Positions 1 through 6,619 of a DNA stretch of 6,619 nucleotides are shown here, piece after piece (positions within the stretch are counted from its first letter, which is position 1; each line of letters begins with the position of its first letter). This DNA comes from Deltaproteobacteria bacterium (lineage in GTDB: Bacteria > Desulfobacterota > Dissulfuribacteria > Dissulfuribacterales > UBA3076), in assembly GCA_027004315.1 (NCBI GenBank), contig JALTHV010000330.1, positions 1 through 6,619 on the forward strand. The letters run 5' to 3'. The translations under genes and the position numbers were made by a program. A model generated the notes under the pieces. The model did not search any database. It was not told the origin of the DNA and saw only the letters and a list, made by a program, of their open reading frames with translations.

Positions 1-1266
1 GCTGATAATGGCTCAGACGGTTCAGCTCCCGTTGTGCTTTCACCTGCTTTCCCCGCAGAAACAGTGAAAATGTCAGAGGCTGAATCCCATGAGGGTGCTA
101 GTCATAAACCGACTATGGATCAAATACCAGCCAGGATTCTTCTCGGTCGAGCACTCCGGGGAGGACGTGCCGTCTACTGGGAGTTCGGGCACAAGGAGTT
201 GAGTAATCGGCATATGCTTATTTTCGGTACCTCCGGGATGGGTAAGACCTACGCCATCCAGTGCCTGCTCTGTGAACTTGGCAATGCTGGCCAGAATTCT
301 CTGATCATTGATTACACCAACGGCTTCCTGCCGAATCAGTTGGAGACGGAAACAAGGTCCCTGCTTGATCCGAAGCAGCATGTGATCCGGCAATCCCCCC
401 TGCCTGTCAATCCATTTCGTCTCCAGCCCATGGACTTGGGCGGACTCGTTTTGTCCGAAAGTGAATCGGCCGCGGCAAAACGTATCAGCTCCATCTTTCA
501 GAATGTCTATGGCCTTGGAGAACAGCAGTTCAGCGTTCTGTTTGATGCTATTGCAGAAGGACTTCTGGAATTTAAAAAAGACATGTCCTTCGATACCCTT
601 GTTGATATCCTTACCTACTTCACCTCGGACGACTCCAAAAACAAGAACGCGGTTCGGTCAACGTTGAACAAAATCAAGCCGTTCGTTATGGACAATCCCT
701 TTCTGTCCGGAACTGAGGCGTTGGACTGGAACGCGATATTTGATGATCATGCGCATCGCTGTCATATTTTTCAACTTGCCGGTCTTGATTTCCATACATG
801 GCGACTAGTTGCCGAGTTTGCTTTGTGGGATTTCTATGCATTTTTGCAGAACAGTGGGAGCAAGAATAAGCCTAAGGTTCTCGTCCTTGATGAGGTGCAA
901 AATCTAGATCACCGGGACGGCAGCCCATTGTCGAAGTATCTTCGCGAGGGCCGGAAATTCGGCGTGTCTCTCATTATGGCCACACAAATTATGAGTAATC
1001 TTGAAAAAGATGAACGGGCCCGTCTTTTCAATGCAGCCCATAAGTTGTTTTTCAGACCGGCAGACACTGAAATCCGCTTATACGCAGACATTGCATCCGT
1101 CTCTACAGGTGAAAAGGTTGACGTGTGGATGAAGCGCCTGGCATCTCTGGAGAAAGGGGAATGTTATTCGTTGGGGCCAAGTTTAAATGAATCAACAGAT
1201 AGATTGGAACAGAAGGCCTTCAAGATAAAGATCATGTCATTAGCGAAACGGGGTATAAATGGCTAA
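1..1266 (+). CDS. HerA/FtsK-type P-loop ATPase domain, C-terminal part of a DptH/DndH-like protein (5' partial)
   Basis: The frame is open to base 1 with no stop, and no convincing ribosome binding site precedes the in-frame GTG at 34 or ATG at 70. I therefore read 421 codons as the end of a longer gene. Codons 1 to about 50 are rich in Ser, Ala, Glu and Pro and look like an interdomain linker. The ATPase domain follows: Walker A GTSGMGKT (codons 76-83), an NPF motif (137-139) as in HerA-type motors, Walker B VLVLDEVQ with D297 and E298, and a sensor-like LIMATQ (324-329). The tail motif LEKGECYSLGP is typical of HerA/DptH ends. HerA-type proteins form hexameric rings that move along or process DNA. 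In DptH-like proteins this domain ends a protein of well over 1000 residues and serves the restriction arm of phosphorothioation systems. The gene overlaps the next one by 8 bases. It could instead be a stand-alone DUF87-like ATPase with a start at 34 or 70. The ATPase class is seen directly; the DptH/SspH link is inferred. Confidence 0.75.
   Translation, partial: ADNGSDGSAPVVLSPAFPAETVKMSEAESHEGASHKPTMDQIPARILLGRALRGGRAVYWEFGHKELSNRHMLIFGTSGMGKTYAIQCLLCELGNAGQNSLIIDYTNGFLPNQLETETRSLLDPKQHVIRQSPLPVNPFRLQPMDLGGLVLSESESAAAKRISSIFQNVYGLGEQQFSVLFDAIAEGLLEFKKDMSFDTLVDILTYFTSDDSKNKNAVRSTLNKIKPFVMDNPFLSGTEALDWNAIFDDHAHRCHIFQLAGLDFHTWRLVAEFALWDFYAFLQNSGSKNKPKVLVLDEVQNLDHRDGSPLSKYLREGRKFGVSLIMATQIMSNLEKDERARLFNAAHKLFFRPADTEIRLYADIASVSTGEKVDVWMKRLASLEKGECYSLGPSLNESTDRLEQKAFKIKIMSLAKRGING
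1250..1266 (+). promoter_or_regulatory. Ribosome binding site and 8-base gene overlap joining genes 1 and 2
   Basis: GGGG at 1250-1253 lies five bases before ATG 1259. The stop of gene 1 (TAA 1264-1266) lies inside the start of gene 2, so the two frames overlap by eight bases. Such an overlap is typical of translational coupling and suggests the two products are needed in fixed proportion. It also supports the choice of 1259 as the start. Confidence 0.55.
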
Positions 1267-2110
1267 GCAACATACTCTACATCAGCGTTTGCCACGCAAT
1301 TTCCATAGGACATTTGTCCCTGAGCGGCAATACATTAATGCCATGTTGCGTTTTGCCGCTTCCGGGCAAGCTGGTAATTATCAAGAAATTTCAGCCGTTA
1401 CAGGTATTCCTACGGGTAAATCCAGCGGCAAGGTGCCCGCCATTTTAGATTACTGTCGTGGCATGGGGTTGATCCAATTGGCTGAAAAAGCGCGTTCAGC
1501 AGTGAAGCGTCCGGAATTGACCCCTTTTGGACGTATTGTGTTTTTGGAGGATCCACATCTCAAAGAACGAGTAACACAATGGATTGCTCACCTCAATCTC
1601 TGTGGGGTGTTGACTGGTGCCGATGCCTGGTATCAAACTTTTTTCGCCGGGAACCAGGTTCTCGGCATGCGTTTCCCACGTTCCATGCTGGAAGAGCATT
1701 TGTCTCTTATTTACAACAGCAAGCGTAGAGGGATTATAGGGCCAATTATAAGAATGTATGAAGATGAGGCAGCCTTCCATATCTGCGGCGTGTTGTCGGA
1801 GGATACGGGTATAGTGGTCCGGCAGCCAGCGCCCATTACTAAAGAATTTGGATTTGCATACGGTGCATGGATACTGCAACTTATTGCCGATCATTTCCCA
1901 AAAGCAAATCAGATAACACTCACTGATCTAGATCACAAAGCGGGATGGAAGTCAATTCCGGGCTGGAATATAGACGAGTCACATCGTGCTATAGATCTAC
2001 TTGAAAGAAAGGGTATTGTCGCGGTTGACCGGCAAATGAATCCGTGGATTATACGCCCTCGGGCCGCTACGGTCGAGATGTGGGGACGTATATATGAAGA
2101 CTTAATTTAA
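1259..2110 (+). CDS. DUF4007-like protein, candidate SspB-type DNA nickase of a phosphorothioation system
   Basis: A complete 283-residue protein. It starts with ATG inside the last codons of the upstream gene, with GGGG at 1250-1253 five bases before the start, so translation is probably coupled. The N-terminus FHRTFVPERQY (15-25) fits the family's opening pattern (aromatic, His, Phe, Pro, Arg). Residues 40-85 look like a winged helix: EISAVTGI, then a helix up to GMGLIQL. LTPFGRIVFLEDPHLKE (87-103) followed by WIAHLNL (108-114) is the feature I most associate with DUF4007. The C-terminal 90 residues (EFGFAYG to the end) look like a second small helical or winged-helix region. No signal peptide or membrane segment is seen, so it is cytoplasmic. 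As I recall the family, SspB is a DUF4007-type nickase acting with the SspC ATPase in single-strand phosphorothioation, and sspB is directly followed by sspC, as here. No nuclease catalytic residues can be assigned by eye. Alternative: an unstudied DNA-binding partner of the two ATPases. Confidence 0.7.
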   Translation: MAKQHTLHQRLPRNFHRTFVPERQYINAMLRFAASGQAGNYQEISAVTGIPTGKSSGKVPAILDYCRGMGLIQLAEKARSAVKRPELTPFGRIVFLEDPHLKERVTQWIAHLNLCGVLTGADAWYQTFFAGNQVLGMRFPRSMLEEHLSLIYNSKRRGIIGPIIRMYEDEAAFHICGVLSEDTGIVVRQPAPITKEFGFAYGAWILQLIADHFPKANQITLTDLDHKAGWKSIPGWNIDESHRAIDLLERKGIVAVDRQMNPWIIRPRAATVEMWGRIYEDLI

Positions 2111-2123
2111 GGGACTGGAAATG
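2109..2123 (+). promoter_or_regulatory. Ribosome binding site of the large ATPase gene
   Basis: AAGGGA at 2109-2114 overlaps the stop of gene 2 and sits six bases before ATG 2121. This is close to a Shine-Dalgarno consensus and fixes the start of gene 3. The 10-base gap leaves no room for a promoter or terminator, so gene 3 is read through from upstream. Confidence 0.6.
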
Positions 2124-5100
2124 CAACTAACCTTACATGACATAGTAAGGTTCCGAGGCGATCGACTCTTTAATGGGGCCGTCAGTATTGATTGGTTCCT
2201 GATGGATGGGGAGAAAAGCCGAAGGGCCGCGGAGTCCTTTGTGTTCCATGGGCCAAAATATCATGGCGTGACACAGGATGATATCGGGCATGCTCATGGT
2301 CATCGGCTTCAGGATACAGCCAGTTTTGCTCGTAAGATAGTACGGCGGTGCTGTGGGCTTGAGGGTCAACCTTTCACTTTAGCGATTGCTGGTTATGGAA
2401 CAGGGAAATCACATTTAGCGCTTACCCTAGCAACGCTTCTTGCCCAGCCATCCGGGGTTACGGCCGAATCAATCGTTTCTGCCGTGAAAGCTGCTGACGC
2501 AAATATAGGTGCCGAGATACAGGCTATGCTGCAAGAGGAAAGTCGGCCTTGCCTCGTTGTTGCCTTAAATGGTATGCGAAGCTTCGATTTGACGGCTGAG
2601 GTCACTCGGCAGGTCATTTTGCAACTGCGGGCAAAGAACTTAAATACCAGTCCTCTTGATGAGTTACGCCCACGCTTCAAGCAAGCTGCAACTCTCATTC
2701 GCATGGCAGGTAGTGGGGTGGTCGAGGAACTGCTAGACACCTTTGATATGCCGGACATTAATACAGTATTAGACGCACTCGAAGAGCAGGATGAACATGT
2801 TTACGGCAAAGTTCAGGAATTTTTTGCCAGCCGAGGAATGCCTATTCGCGCATTGGGGGGAGAGTCGGTACGAGATGTGATTGATGTTGTGTCCCGTGAG
2901 TACTGCGGGACAGACAAACCTTTTGGACATGCTATCATCCTTTTCGATGAATTTGGCCGCTATACTGAATTTGCCACAGTCCGGAGCCAGGTTGCGGGCA
3001 GTGGCGTTCTCCAGGATTTATTCGAAGGGGTTCAGGCGAATGCCGATACCACAACCTTTGTCGGATTCATTCAGTTTGAGCTTAACGCCTATGTGCAACG
3101 AGTCGCACCAGAGTATAAAAATGACATCCTTCGGTACATCGGTCGCTATCAGTATGCCAACAAGGTATATCTTTCCATCAATTTAGAGACCCTTATCGCT
3201 TATCTCCTTGAGAAGCAACAGACAACAGACTTTGACTCTTGGTTTAACGACGAACAAGCCTACGAGGAATCGCAGGCTATCGCCGCAGACCTGCATAGCT
3301 GGTTCCCCCAGTCCTGCAATTACAGACTTTGGAGCGATGTTAATTCGTTTCATACGGTTATCCGAAAGGGATGTTGGCCTCTTTCACCGCTTTCAACATG
3401 GTTTCTTTTTTCTTTGACCGCTGAGGGGAAGCATCTGCAAGAACGATCAGCTTTAGCCTTGCTTGGCGATTTTTTCCAGCGTTCTCAGGATATGGAGGTG
3501 GAGGATGGGAGGACATGGACCCTAGCGCCGGTAAGTTTGTGGTCCGACGGTCTCCAAGAAGATTTGATTACTTCAGAGGAGAGCGGTCAGCAAGGCTCAA
3601 TTACCCATGCCTATGCATCGGTATACGCCCGTTATGGTGCACGTCTGCCGGAAGATGTTACCCTTATCTTGCGATCTGTAGTCTTGGCGTCGAAAATGGG
3701 ATTACAGGTTGTATCCCGTGATGAGGCAATCAACGCATTGGCCAAATTTGCCGGTTTGTCAAGCTATTGTACTCGCGAAGGAATCGACCTGCTTCAAAAT
3801 GAATATAATATCCTCGAGTGGGATGAGCGCTTCAAACAGTTTGATATCTTAGGCGATGCGGTTCCGCGCACACAGTTTCTTTCGTTCATCAGGCAGCAAG
3901 TGGCGAGCACCTATGGTGAAAGCGGCAAGGCAAAGTTGTTTGCCAGCAAGGCGTCGGAGTGGTGTAATCTGCTCGGCGATTTGGGATGTGATTTTGCTGA
4001 AAAAAATTCAATTACTACGACAGAGTGGCGCTATCAAGGAGTGACATCAAATTTAGAGACCCTTGAGCCCCAGATCAGAATCGCTGCAGATAGGTGGACG
4101 AAGGCCGTTGATGTAAATGAGCCACGAGGAACAGTTATTTATTGTTATGTTGAACCGAGCCGTGATTCTCAAGCTGTTACATCCAATGTTAAGAAGACTC
4201 TTCGTGCGACGATTCGTGACCTTGGTGTTGGAATTAATGCACTTCCAATACTTGTCATTCTTCTTTGCGATGAGGAAGGAATACTTGGTCAAGCATTAGC
4301 GGAATTGGCGGTCCTGGAAGATTCTATCAGTGCGGAAAACCGCGTCCGCTTTGGCAATTTAATTGGAGCTCACCAAGAAAAAATGCATCAGGTAGTCCAA
4401 AGCCAGATAGAAGATCTGATCAAACAGCGAAGATATATAACGGCTTTAAAAGATGAACTCGAAGCCAATCGATCGAGTCGCGTTGGCACAGAATTGTTTG
4501 AACGGATTTATAGGCGGCCGTTGCCATTTCCTTTTGATGGTTTTACAACGGCTCGCGGTAATGCGGCCGACAGTTGTCAGGCATTAATTACTGATTTACT
4601 GAGAGGAAGCCTTGATTACGATGCTGTGCTTTCAAAGCCGGTCAAGGTTAAGAATAGAGCGCTAAGGACTCTAAAAAATTCATGGGCCGTCTTCACCAAA
4701 ACCGGCAAGATTTCGAGAAGGCCAACGCATCCTGTTGTGCGCACTGTGACCGAGAAATGGGATGACATTCTCCAATCAGACCACCAACAATTTCTTGTAG
4801 GAGAAGTTTTGAGGCAATTGTGTCTTCCCCCTTACGGAGCAAACATCGCCTCTGCAGGATTGCTGTTGGGCGTCTTTGTAGCTCCAAGGAGTGAACAGCT
4901 CGTCATAGTTCGGGACGGACAGCAGTATGCACTTACCCAGTGGCTTCAGGACGGTGTATTCAGGAGAAAGTTTCTTGATATCACCGCACTTCAGAATGTA
5001 GAGTTAGCGTTTATAGGGGAGGCATCGTCAGAATGGGAGAATCTCCTAGATGAGTGGGAACAGTCGGAGAGTTATTTCGGGAGGTTCTCTTTCCTTACAA

Positions 5101-6419
5101 GGGCTTCGGAACTTAAGGAACGTATTCCCGTGCCACCGACATGCAATTATCGTTTCATCCACCTTGAAGACCAGGCCCATGAAGCAGCCAAGGCCCTTAA
5201 AAAGATGGAGGAAAAGCAAGATGCTGCCTTCAGCAAGCTTGAATTTGGGGAAAAGCAAAAGAACATTAGTTTGTTGAGTTGGGGAGCAGCAAAACTTCTA
5301 AAATTAAAAGAGAGAATGATTGCCGAGTCGCCACTTTGGGAGAAATACCAGATTGAAGAGTTGGAGCCTCATATAGAACGGACTGCCCAGATGATTGTGC
5401 AGATATTTCCAACCTGGCTTGCTCAACAAAGACCTACAAATGACACCCCAGAGGCAGTTGGAGATTTTAAGCATAAAATGCTTCGCCTGATTGGCAGTAA
5501 TTTAAATAAATTAGGGCTGACTGCGCTGTCGGAAGAACTTGAGCGCCACACGAAACACGTCATCCGACAGGCGGAAACCATTGCAGAGGCGAACCAGCTG
5601 ATCCGAGATATTCATTCCTGGCTCGATCAACACACTGATGCCTTACGATTAATGCGTGTCGCCGAGATTCGTGGGCTGAGGGATGTTGGGAAGAAATTTT
5701 CTGGGAAATTGCAGGGGATGTCTCGGCGTATCGAGATGAATGAGATTTCTGCCCTTCGTGCTCAACTTGCGGATTTTTTAGATAAACTGCAGGAGGCTGA
5801 ATCTAGTCTGAAGAAACGCGCTTCACGACTCTGGAATTCTAAGATCAGTACAGAAGAAGAATTAGACGTACATATTGAGGAAGTAGAGTCCCTGATAAGT
5901 GCATTCGAGGGCTGTGAAATAGATCTCGATGATTTGAGCGTTATGAAACGAGCGCTGCAGGCATACAAACGCTATTATAATCAGCTACGTGATAATAGTT
6001 TGTCTTGGCGCGAGTTTAAATCATTAGCCGAGAAGCTGAGTCAAGAGGCTAATGCTGCGTTTGGAGCAGAAGAGGCACTGCCGTGGCCGGTTGACGAGAT
6101 GTTCGAAAACTTTGTCAGGAGTATCTCAATACAACGGAAGCAAGATAGCTTAACCTGGATTGAGTCTATTGAGACTAATGTATTAGATGTTGATAGGATG
6201 TCTGTTGCTGAGGCTAATCGATTGCACTCGAAAGTCGTAAATCCACCGGCAATACTTACGGAGGAGCACGCTATACGACTATTAAGGGTAGTTAGTCGCA
6301 TTGAGAAACGTCTTGAATCGCTTGATTTAGAATGGTTGATTGAGAAATTCAGAGGGCTTCCTAAAACTACTCAGAAAAAATTTCTAGAAAAAATTTCTGA
6401 ACTTGTTGATATGCCGTAG
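2121..6419 (+). CDS. Very large P-loop ATPase with helical C-terminal region (SspC-like; resembles BrxC/PglY)
   Basis: A 1432-residue protein starting at ATG 2121, with AAGGGA at 2109-2114 six bases upstream. The N-terminus has RLFNGAVSIDWFL (15-27), similar in style to the start of BrxC-type proteins. The ATPase core follows: Walker A GYGTGKSH (91-98, with K96 and S97) and Walker B AIILFDEFGRY (D276, E277), then an FVGFIQFELNAYVQRV stretch in the position of a sensor region. A second compact alpha/beta-looking block begins near 670 (GTVIYCYVEP) and includes LPILVILLCDEEG. The last third is strongly helical and charged, with likely coiled coils near 1014-1050 and 1180-1290. No membrane segment or signal peptide is seen. 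The expected role is an ATP-driven platform on DNA in a defence operon. The position right after the DUF4007-like gene matches SspC of phosphorothioation systems; PglY/BrxC of BREX is the other relative. No PglZ or methyltransferase is present, which argues against BREX. The ATPase call is firm; the SspC assignment is inferred. The C-terminus may be altered by a 13-base duplication at 6373-6398. Confidence 0.75.
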   Translation: MQLTLHDIVRFRGDRLFNGAVSIDWFLMDGEKSRRAAESFVFHGPKYHGVTQDDIGHAHGHRLQDTASFARKIVRRCCGLEGQPFTLAIAGYGTGKSHLALTLATLLAQPSGVTAESIVSAVKAADANIGAEIQAMLQEESRPCLVVALNGMRSFDLTAEVTRQVILQLRAKNLNTSPLDELRPRFKQAATLIRMAGSGVVEELLDTFDMPDINTVLDALEEQDEHVYGKVQEFFASRGMPIRALGGESVRDVIDVVSREYCGTDKPFGHAIILFDEFGRYTEFATVRSQVAGSGVLQDLFEGVQANADTTTFVGFIQFELNAYVQRVAPEYKNDILRYIGRYQYANKVYLSINLETLIAYLLEKQQTTDFDSWFNDEQAYEESQAIAADLHSWFPQSCNYRLWSDVNSFHTVIRKGCWPLSPLSTWFLFSLTAEGKHLQERSALALLGDFFQRSQDMEVEDGRTWTLAPVSLWSDGLQEDLITSEESGQQGSITHAYASVYARYGARLPEDVTLILRSVVLASKMGLQVVSRDEAINALAKFAGLSSYCTREGIDLLQNEYNILEWDERFKQFDILGDAVPRTQFLSFIRQQVASTYGESGKAKLFASKASEWCNLLGDLGCDFAEKNSITTTEWRYQGVTSNLETLEPQIRIAADRWTKAVDVNEPRGTVIYCYVEPSRDSQAVTSNVKKTLRATIRDLGVGINALPILVILLCDEEGILGQALAELAVLEDSISAENRVRFGNLIGAHQEKMHQVVQSQIEDLIKQRRYITALKDELEANRSSRVGTELFERIYRRPLPFPFDGFTTARGNAADSCQALITDLLRGSLDYDAVLSKPVKVKNRALRTLKNSWAVFTKTGKISRRPTHPVVRTVTEKWDDILQSDHQQFLVGEVLRQLCLPPYGANIASAGLLLGVFVAPRSEQLVIVRDGQQYALTQWLQDGVFRRKFLDITALQNVELAFIGEASSEWENLLDEWEQSESYFGRFSFLTRASELKERIPVPPTCNYRFIHLEDQAHEAAKALKKMEEKQDAAFSKLEFGEKQKNISLLSWGAAKLLKLKERMIAESPLWEKYQIEELEPHIERTAQMIVQIFPTWLAQQRPTNDTPEAVGDFKHKMLRLIGSNLNKLGLTALSEELERHTKHVIRQAETIAEANQLIRDIHSWLDQHTDALRLMRVAEIRGLRDVGKKFSGKLQGMSRRIEMNEISALRAQLADFLDKLQEAESSLKKRASRLWNSKISTEEELDVHIEEVESLISAFEGCEIDLDDLSVMKRALQAYKRYYNQLRDNSLSWREFKSLAEKLSQEANAAFGAEEALPWPVDEMFENFVRSISIQRKQDSLTWIESIETNVLDVDRMSVAEANRLHSKVVNPPAILTEEHAIRLLRVVSRIEKRLESLDLEWLIEKFRGLPKTTQKKFLEKISELVDMP
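6373..6398 (+). repeat. Perfect 13-bp tandem duplication (AGAAAAAATTTCT x2) near the end of gene 3
   Basis: Two identical 13-base copies lie head to tail at 6373-6385 and 6386-6398. Each copy is itself an interrupted palindrome (AGAAA, AAA, TTTCT). The outer flanks extend the symmetry: TCAGAAA at 6371-6377 and TTTCTGA at 6394-6400 are complementary. The repeat lies inside the coding region (QKKFLEKIS). Its length is not a multiple of three, so loss or gain of one copy changes the reading frame. Confidence 0.9.
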
Positions 6420-6460
6420 TCGTGGAACTAGAGACTTGGGTTATGATATCACTGTGTTTG

Positions 6461-6476
6461 ATGAGGTGGCCCTCAT
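6461..6476 (+). other. Small perfect hairpin downstream of gene 3
   Basis: ATGAGG (6461-6466) and CCTCAT (6471-6476) form a six-base stem with the loop TGGC. No run of T follows, so it is not a standard intrinsic terminator. It could protect the 3' end of the message or have no role. Confidence 0.3.
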
Positions 6477-6505
6477 ATTGGGAGCACGCTTAAAATATTA
6501 TACTC

Positions 6506-6525
6506 AAGTTTCGGACTTAATTTTT
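6506..6525 (+). terminator. Weak candidate terminator after gene 3
   Basis: AAGT (6506-6509) pairs with ACTT (6515-6518) around TTCGG, and a T-rich tract (TTAATTTTT, 6517-6525) follows. The stem is only four to five pairs and A/T-heavy, so termination would be inefficient. It is listed because it is the only stem followed by a T tract in the 200-base tail. Confidence 0.2.
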
Positions 6526-6536
6526 ACTGCTGGTTT

Positions 6537-6549
6537 GAGGTATAACCTC
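6537..6549 (+). other. Five-base inverted repeat GAGGT-ATA-ACCTC
   Basis: GAGGT (6537-6541) and ACCTC (6545-6549) are perfect inverted copies with a three-base spacer. As DNA this is a compact 13-base palindrome of operator size; as RNA it would be a tight small hairpin. It lies about 40 bases upstream of a candidate extended -10 element. No regulator is recognised. Confidence 0.25.
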
Positions 6550-6590
6550 TTGAAATAATAAACTTTTAACGTGCAAAGCCTTTCGCTTTC

Positions 6591-6599
6591 TGGTATATT
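6591..6599 (+). promoter_or_regulatory. Candidate extended -10 promoter element reading out of the window
   Basis: TGGTATATT at 6591-6599 matches the extended -10 form (TG, one base, TATATT). No good -35 hexamer lies 16 to 18 bases upstream, which extended -10 promoters can tolerate. It would serve a gene beyond the right edge. Confidence 0.25.
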
Positions 6600-6619
6600 G
6601 TTAGTCGAAAAACAAATAA

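Larger units (their letters stand above)
6388..6558 (+). other. Protein-like open stretch in the +1 frame, possible former C-terminus of gene 3
   Basis: Relative to gene 3, the +1 frame is open from 6388 to a double stop TAA TAA at 6556-6561. It reads as a plausible peptide, including DLGYDITVFDEVALILG and DLIFTAGLRYNLLK. It has no ATG and no ribosome binding site of its own, so it is not an independent gene by the usual rules. If one copy of the 13-base tandem repeat is removed, gene 3 runs directly into this frame and would end at 6555, giving about 1474 residues instead of 1432. It could also be the remnant of another gene or a chance open frame, since an open stretch of about 56 codons is not rare in AT-rich DNA. 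Confidence 0.3.

Noticed and set aside
1496..1894. 132-codon open frame on the minus strand inside gene 2, and other antisense frames inside genes 1 and 3
   Set aside because: They lie wholly within well-supported + strand genes with recognisable motifs and show no domain or ribosome binding site of their own, so they are shadows.
3180..4064. Exact 15-base repeat AATTTAGAGACCCTT at 3180-3194 and 4050-4064 within gene 3
   Set aside because: Both copies encode NLETL in frame and the surrounding protein is not similar. It is best explained by a chance shared peptide, not a duplication or mobile element boundary.
2121..6419. BREX system (gene 3 as BrxC or PglY)
   Set aside because: The P-loop style is similar, but no PglZ phosphatase, PglX methyltransferase or BrxA/B gene is present, and the DUF4007-like neighbour points to phosphorothioation. 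It is kept only as a distant relationship.
6422..6493. Short frame from GTG 6422 (or ATG 6443) to TAA 6491-6493, 23 or 16 codons
   Set aside because: It is very short, lacks a clear ribosome binding site and has an unremarkable composition. The +1 frame over the same bases looks more protein-like.
6497..6502. Perfect TATAAT on the minus strand, which could drive an antisense transcript into gene 3
   Set aside because: No -35-like hexamer lies at 15 to 18 bases and the region is AT-rich, so a chance match is likely.

Overview
The window holds three tightly packed genes, all on the + strand, followed by about 200 bases of AT-richer sequence. The genes touch or overlap: an 8-base overlap between genes 1 and 2, and a 10-base gap between genes 2 and 3. 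They are almost certainly one operon. Base composition is moderate (roughly half G+C in genes 1 and 2, more A+T towards the right end) and the ribosome binding sites are purine-rich. This fits a bacterium, probably Gram-negative, but nothing here names a genus. There are no rRNA, tRNA, CRISPR, transposase or integrase features.

Layout: (1) 1-1266 is the 3' part of a larger gene that is open at the left edge. It encodes a HerA/FtsK-type P-loop ATPase domain of the kind found at the C-terminus of DptH/DndH-like proteins, preceded by a flexible linker. (2) 1259-2110 encodes a 283-residue protein that I read as a DUF4007-type protein, the family I associate with SspB, the DNA nickase of the single-strand phosphorothioation (Ssp) system. 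(3) 2121-6419 encodes a 1432-residue protein with an N-terminal P-loop ATPase domain (GYGTGKSH, then a DE Walker B) and a very long helical C-terminal part. It matches the place and type of the large Ssp ATPase SspC and is also reminiscent of the BREX ATPases BrxC/PglY. (4) 6420-6619 has no confident gene.

Taken together, the window looks like part of an anti-phage defence island of the DNA phosphorothioation type. In the family model, a DUF4007 nickase and a large ATPase help install sulfur in the DNA backbone together with a PAPS-reductase-like sulfurtransferase (SspD/DndC type) and a cysteine desulfurase. A HerA-like ATPase would belong to the restriction arm (DndFGH or SspFGH type). Neither the sulfurtransferase nor the desulfurase is in the window, so the assignment to phosphorothioation is inferred from family and gene order, not proven.

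The most unusual sequence-level observation is at the end of gene 3. A perfect 13-base tandem duplication (6373-6398) lies just before the stop. Because 13 is not a multiple of 3, removing one copy shifts the frame into a 52-codon, protein-like open stretch ending at a double TAA (6556-6561). The present C-terminus may therefore be a recent frameshift product, or the repeat may be a phase-variation-like switch.
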